Source: Enterosoma sp964427595
GTDB lineage: Bacteria; Bacillota_I; Bacilli_A; RFN20; CAG-288
Length of the DNA stretch: 64,000 nucleotides
Direction of reading: 5' to 3'
NCBI GenBank assembly: GCA_964427595.1
Contig: CAYRUQ010000002.1
Location: forward strand, 12,306-76,305
Part shown: positions 62,001 to 64,000 of the stretch, one piece after another
Position numbering within the stretch: the first letter of the stretch is position 1
How the letters are laid out: each line of letters begins with the position of its first letter
Position numbers and translations under genes: made by a program
Notes under the pieces: model-generated
Database searches by the model: none
What the model was told of the DNA's origin: nothing
Seen by the model: the letters and a program-made list of their open reading frames with translations, nothing else

Positions 62001-62056
62001 ACAGAAAGAACAAAGCCGATACAAATGCTGAACCTGAAACAAAACAGGAGGTGTGA
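59051..62056 (+). CDS. Second membrane-anchored GH3 glycosidase, permuted domains
   Basis: The 1001-residue protein has the same permuted layout as the enzyme at 1.5-4.4 kb. The second GH3 domain comes first (SSVLLKNENNALPLG at about 87; SREAGEGGD with likely acid/base Glu206), then a fibronectin-like part (LEKGNYYFALGNG), then the barrel with IPKHFALNDQED and nucleophile motif GFVITDM (about Asp877). Membrane helices at about 10-31 and 957-983 anchor both ends. The usual sugar-binding DGP motif is replaced by NGSQGC, so substrate or activity may differ. GGAGG precedes the ATG. It leads the operon with the 4-TM and esterase genes. Confidence 0.9.
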   Translation: MKRFSSRLTSGIFATCAGLFAILVGVTSVAFQYRTYVDNALGLSSSKAVSSGDEEEVDSLYFKSDFETAQEVVDYRNQHMEEVGAESSVLLKNENNALPLGTSGVKVTLFGMSSYNPNYGNTNNPMGFTEAFAYSNIEVNPTMMSFYEGLSGTYARSTSGLMSSSSTFSIGEVPASEYDAQRSTLEASYAEYDDAAIVVLSREAGEGGDLPRTTDGYSDHDGDSTLGLNSAEKAMIQEAKNNFEKVIVLINSSNAMEIHELEDDEDIDAIVWIGLPGSRGLVGVGRVLTGEENFSGKLADTYAVNNAIAPGAINSGDFQFTNADSIDNSYGKEYLIYAEGIYVGYRYYETRYEDTVLGYGNADSAKGANDGIAWDYENEVTYSFGYGLSYTDFTQEFVSGPTFTSDGNVEFSVKVTNTGTVAGMSVVQVYFQAPYTHGETTIEKAAVQLLTYDKTVELAAGASTTVDLSVPAKYLASYDESGNGSYVLEKGNYYFALGNGAHDALNNILTAKGYKTSDGMDYNGKTSYTTSWYNEEDDYTYTTSDTGVTIKNQFDDADINYFYEEDVVTYLSRNDWEGTWSDAITDITATDEMLPDLSGDTYEAGDSDVSSITVGADNGKILLDYRGVDYDDESWDELLDQLTYDDYSNIARYSGAPIAEIESIGFAGLPVNGSQGCTDYPNGMSTGFRTDDSLVSAYAIDSSDELASYTFRTLASENNLGATFSPRLAEQQGRVFGNDGLWSEMFGSWSAGLNIHRNAYSGRNYEYFSEDPMLTNIQGSNMISAAYEYGHIMIPKHFALNDQEDNRQSVATFANEQSIREIYLRAFEGPMSPDEGGGLGIMTAFNRIGVIQASISYPLVTTVLKDEWGFNGFVITDMAYDTIQYGRASIVAGTDMMLNAFSTYADLAPEYFSSDIKLLSAMREAAHHTLYVVVNSAGMNGFTANTSLVAVINWWQPTLIIIDVLLGLVAIGALTFFIAGELKDRKNKADTNAEPETKQEV

Positions 62057-62058
62057 TA

Positions 62059-62466
62059 ATGAACTACATTAAAAACAAATCCGTCGGTTTCTATACTTCA
62101 CTAGCCACCGCTTTACTAGCTATTCTCTCTTTGATTTTCTTAGCGGTTGTCGCAGCTGATGGTGAAGGTATGTCTAATGCGGTTTATCCTCTAACAGCAA
62201 TAGGATTAATTCTCGTCTTATTAAACATCGTCGCCGTCAACTTCAAAGGAATTAGAAACTTCTTCAACTATGGTAATGCTCTTGCTAGCGTCTTCTTCGC
62301 CACTAATATTGTCATGTTCTTAATCGGAAGAATGACTTGGTTCATGAGTATCGCTTCAAGTAGTATCGTCACTCCTTTGTATGGAACCTTCTTCTTCACC
62401 TGCGGTTTGATCGTTGTCACTTGGATTCTCTCCGTCGTTAACGCTTTCTTTAAAATCGAGAAGTAA
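62059..62466 (+). CDS. Small four-helix membrane protein, partner of the second GH3
   Basis: This 135-residue protein has four membrane segments (about 12-34, 43-64, 75-94 and 105-131) and resembles the protein at 1061-1495 in size, topology, N-terminus (MNYIKNKSVGFYTS against MNHIKNSIF) and place after a GH3 gene. The family is not recognised. The ATG at 62059 has AGGAGG upstream; the GTG at 62053 is rejected. It starts 2 bases after the GH3 stop. Confidence 0.75.
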   Translation: MNYIKNKSVGFYTSLATALLAILSLIFLAVVAADGEGMSNAVYPLTAIGLILVLLNIVAVNFKGIRNFFNYGNALASVFFATNIVMFLIGRMTWFMSIASSSIVTPLYGTFFFTCGLIVVTWILSVVNAFFKIEK

Positions 62467-62474
62467 AGTAAAAT

Positions 62475-62515
62475 AGCAAGCGGTTAGATTCCTTCTAGCC
62501 GCTTGCTCCTATTTT
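62475..62515 (+). terminator. Strong hairpin inside the GH3 operon (partial terminator or stabiliser)
   Basis: AGCAAGCGGTTAG (62475-62487) pairs with CTAGCCGCTTGCT (62495-62507): 13 bp with one G-U and a 7-base loop. Only a short T-tract (ATTTT) follows after CCT, and the esterase start is 20 bases on. It is more likely to tune or stabilise expression than to end transcription fully. Confidence 0.5.
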
Positions 62516-62526
62516 GGTGAACCATA

Positions 62527-63819
62527 ATGATATTGGAAAAATTAAAAGAATTTAAAAAATGTGATTTGATCTCTGGAATCGGATTCATCCTCTTTGCCAT
62601 CACTTCAGTTTGGATTTTAATCGACATCGTTTTAGTCGGTGAGACTGTTTCCTTTATCGCTGTCAGCGTCATCGTTGCCCTATTCACATTATTTGCTGTC
62701 TTCGCTTGGCTTAGCCGTATCTCTCTTCTTTGGATTCCAGTTGCTGTCGGAAGCTTTGTTGTTTATAGTTGCACCAATTTCGCTGGTAAAATTGAAAACC
62801 CTGCATATATTGTTTGGGCTATAGTAGCTTGTTTAGCTGGAGTCGGAAGCATCGTCTTCCAAATCCTTGAAAAAGCAGCTCCTCGTAAAAAAGGATATGG
62901 TGCTGCTATCGCCTTCATCATACTTGCCATCTCTGGAGCGAGTGTTTGGGGTGGTAATGTTTCTAGCGTCAGTTCTAAAACAGCATCCGCTCAACACGAG
63001 TTATGGGCTGTCCCTGATAAATATGATGCAACTGAATGTCCTGAACCTGGAACTTTAGAGACGATCACTTACCAGACTAAGGCTTATTCAACTGATGAAC
63101 ACGAAGTCACTAAATCAGCCTATGTTTATCTTCCTTATGGATATGATGAAAATGAACAGTACGACATCCTTTATTTGATGCATGGAACCGGTGATGATGA
63201 GTCTTATTGGTTTGTGACTTACGAATACAACAAAGTCATGCTCGATAATCTCATCTATTACGGAGATATCCGCCCTGTCATCGTCGTCACTCCTACTTGG
63301 TATGTTGATGGGGTCAGTGAAGATGATCCTGATCTTCTCACCTACACTTTCAAAGATGAACTGAAGAACGATCTCATCCCCGCCGTTGAAAGTAAGTATT
63401 CCACCTATGCTGAGAGTACAGATGCTGAAGACTTGATCGCCTCTCGTGATCATAGAGCATTTGCTGGTCTCTCTCGTGGTTCTTCAACGATGTGGCATTC
63501 AGCTTATATAGGAGCTCTAGAATACTTTTCAATCTTTGGTGCCTTCAGCGGTAGCTTGACTACTCAAGAAGAGTTTGCCGCTACTTGGACTGGTGATTAT
63601 GCCGATTATGACATCCAATACCTCTACAACACTTCTGGAAGCTTTGACTTCCTTCTTAAAGAACATTGGAATAGCTTCAAGCAATTACTTGAAAATGACT
63701 CTCGTTTAGTGCTCGGTCAAAATTGTTCCTTTGATGTCTTCCCGATGGTTTATCACCATATCAATTCTTGGCATTTAGCACTTTATAACGCTCTTCAATT
63801 ATTCTTCCCTGTTAGTTAG
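62527..63819 (+). CDS. Membrane-anchored CE1-like carbohydrate esterase
   Basis: The 430-residue protein has five hydrophobic segments in the first 150 residues, then an alpha/beta-hydrolase of the esterase-D/CE1 group: VYLPYGYDENEQYDILYLMHG in outline, VIVVTPTWY, nucleophile elbow AFAGLSRGSS (Ser about 316) and the late YHHINSWHLAL with the likely catalytic His. CE1 enzymes remove acetyl or feruloyl groups from xylan and related glycans. The anchored form is unusual; most are secreted. With GH3 it suggests surface trimming of substituted plant oligosaccharides. Confidence 0.83.
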   Translation: MILEKLKEFKKCDLISGIGFILFAITSVWILIDIVLVGETVSFIAVSVIVALFTLFAVFAWLSRISLLWIPVAVGSFVVYSCTNFAGKIENPAYIVWAIVACLAGVGSIVFQILEKAAPRKKGYGAAIAFIILAISGASVWGGNVSSVSSKTASAQHELWAVPDKYDATECPEPGTLETITYQTKAYSTDEHEVTKSAYVYLPYGYDENEQYDILYLMHGTGDDESYWFVTYEYNKVMLDNLIYYGDIRPVIVVTPTWYVDGVSEDDPDLLTYTFKDELKNDLIPAVESKYSTYAESTDAEDLIASRDHRAFAGLSRGSSTMWHSAYIGALEYFSIFGAFSGSLTTQEEFAATWTGDYADYDIQYLYNTSGSFDFLLKEHWNSFKQLLENDSRLVLGQNCSFDVFPMVYHHINSWHLALYNALQLFFPVS

Positions 63820-63952
63820 ATATCTAAAGGCTGGCTACCTATAGATATATCTTCTACTCTATCTTGGTAGAGTAGGCTCCTTTCTAGAGGACGGACATGA
63901 CCTCTGTTTGCAGTTGCCTGCAGCTTCTTTCCATGGTTATCCCGTCCTTTTT
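63820..63952 (+). ncRNA. Cluster of three hairpins ending in a T-run: structured 3' UTR or small RNA
   Basis: Three stems follow the esterase stop. First: ATATCTA/TAGATAT plus AGG/CCT (63820-63848). Second: CTACTCTA/TAGAGTAG (63854-63875). Third: AGGACGG/CCGTCCT (63888-63948) enclosing ATGACC/GGTTAT and an inner TGCAG-TTGC-CTGCA hairpin, then TTTTT. The last works as a terminator. The multi-branch form is more than a terminator needs. I recognise no known RNA family on either strand. The final 48 bases hold nothing clear. Confidence 0.45.
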
Positions 63953-64000
63953 ATCTGTTCATTCTAGAGTCTTATTAAGAACTATTAACATAATGTTGAG

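Noticed and set aside
63854..63952. SRP RNA, tmRNA, 6S RNA, RNase P RNA or T-box in the right-end hairpins
   Set aside because: None of the conserved sequences of these RNAs was found on either strand.

Overview
The window looks like chromosomal DNA of a low-GC Gram-positive bacterium, probably a gut or rumen member of the Bacilli/Erysipelotrichia-like Firmicutes. The evidence is strong AGGAGG-type ribosome binding sites, sigma-A promoters (TTGACA or TTGAAA, 17 bp, TATAAT or TATATT), lipobox lipoproteins, a SufCDSUB iron-sulfur operon, GatCAB amidotransferase, gdpP-rplI-dnaB and ComFA/ComFC. TGA is an ordinary stop. No phage, IS element or CRISPR array was seen. Genus-level placement is not possible from the sequence alone.

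Layout. 1-1041 (minus): an ECF sigma factor overlapped by ATGA with a membrane protein carrying the start of a serpin-like domain, which runs off the window edge. 1010-5660 (minus): an operon of duplicated-domain lipoprotein, doubly membrane-anchored permuted GH3 glycosidase and 4-TM protein, with a cre-like operator in the leader. 5.9-8.4 kb (plus): a protein with two LOTUS/OST-HTH-like domains, and a GNAT acetyltransferase. 8.4-14.9 kb (minus): sufC-sufD-sufS-sufU-sufB-mnmG, every junction overlapping. 14.9-19.2 kb (minus): a HIT protein and two large envelope lipoproteins, one with a parvulin domain. 19.3-30.6 kb: parA, then queH-queA-tgt-gatBAC and ligA-pcrA. 30.7-34.2 kb: a MacB-like ABC exporter and tRNA-Gln. 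34.3-39.5 kb: the gdpP-rplI-dnaB-walJ-rlmH operon. 39.6-42.9 kb: comFA-comFC, an acyl-ACP thioesterase and a HAD hydrolase. 42.9-45.6 kb: a possible small RNA and a large acidic-tailed membrane protein. 45.6-51.4 kb: tRNA-Pro, a ZIP metal transporter, a CNNM/CorC pair, and ogt-cysE-cysK. 51.5-56.7 kb: tRNA-Leu and a packed operon of macro-domain protein, pepV, trmB, mtaB and two unknowns. 56.8-64 kb: a LytTR response regulator, a frameshifted GHKL sensor kinase, then a second GH3 plus 4-TM module and a membrane-anchored CE1-like esterase.

How it fits together. Most of the window is conserved housekeeping: tRNA modification, Fe-S assembly, Gln-tRNA amidation, replication and repair, cysteine synthesis and c-di-AMP turnover. 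The accessory parts lie at the two ends and concern the cell surface. Two related GH3 plus 4-TM modules sit under different apparent control. One has a cre-like catabolite operator. The other has TTCAGGACAAA direct repeats with a 21-bp period, which also precede the LytTR regulator. The ECF sigma factor paired with a membrane serpin is the least familiar arrangement and suggests protease sensing at the envelope.
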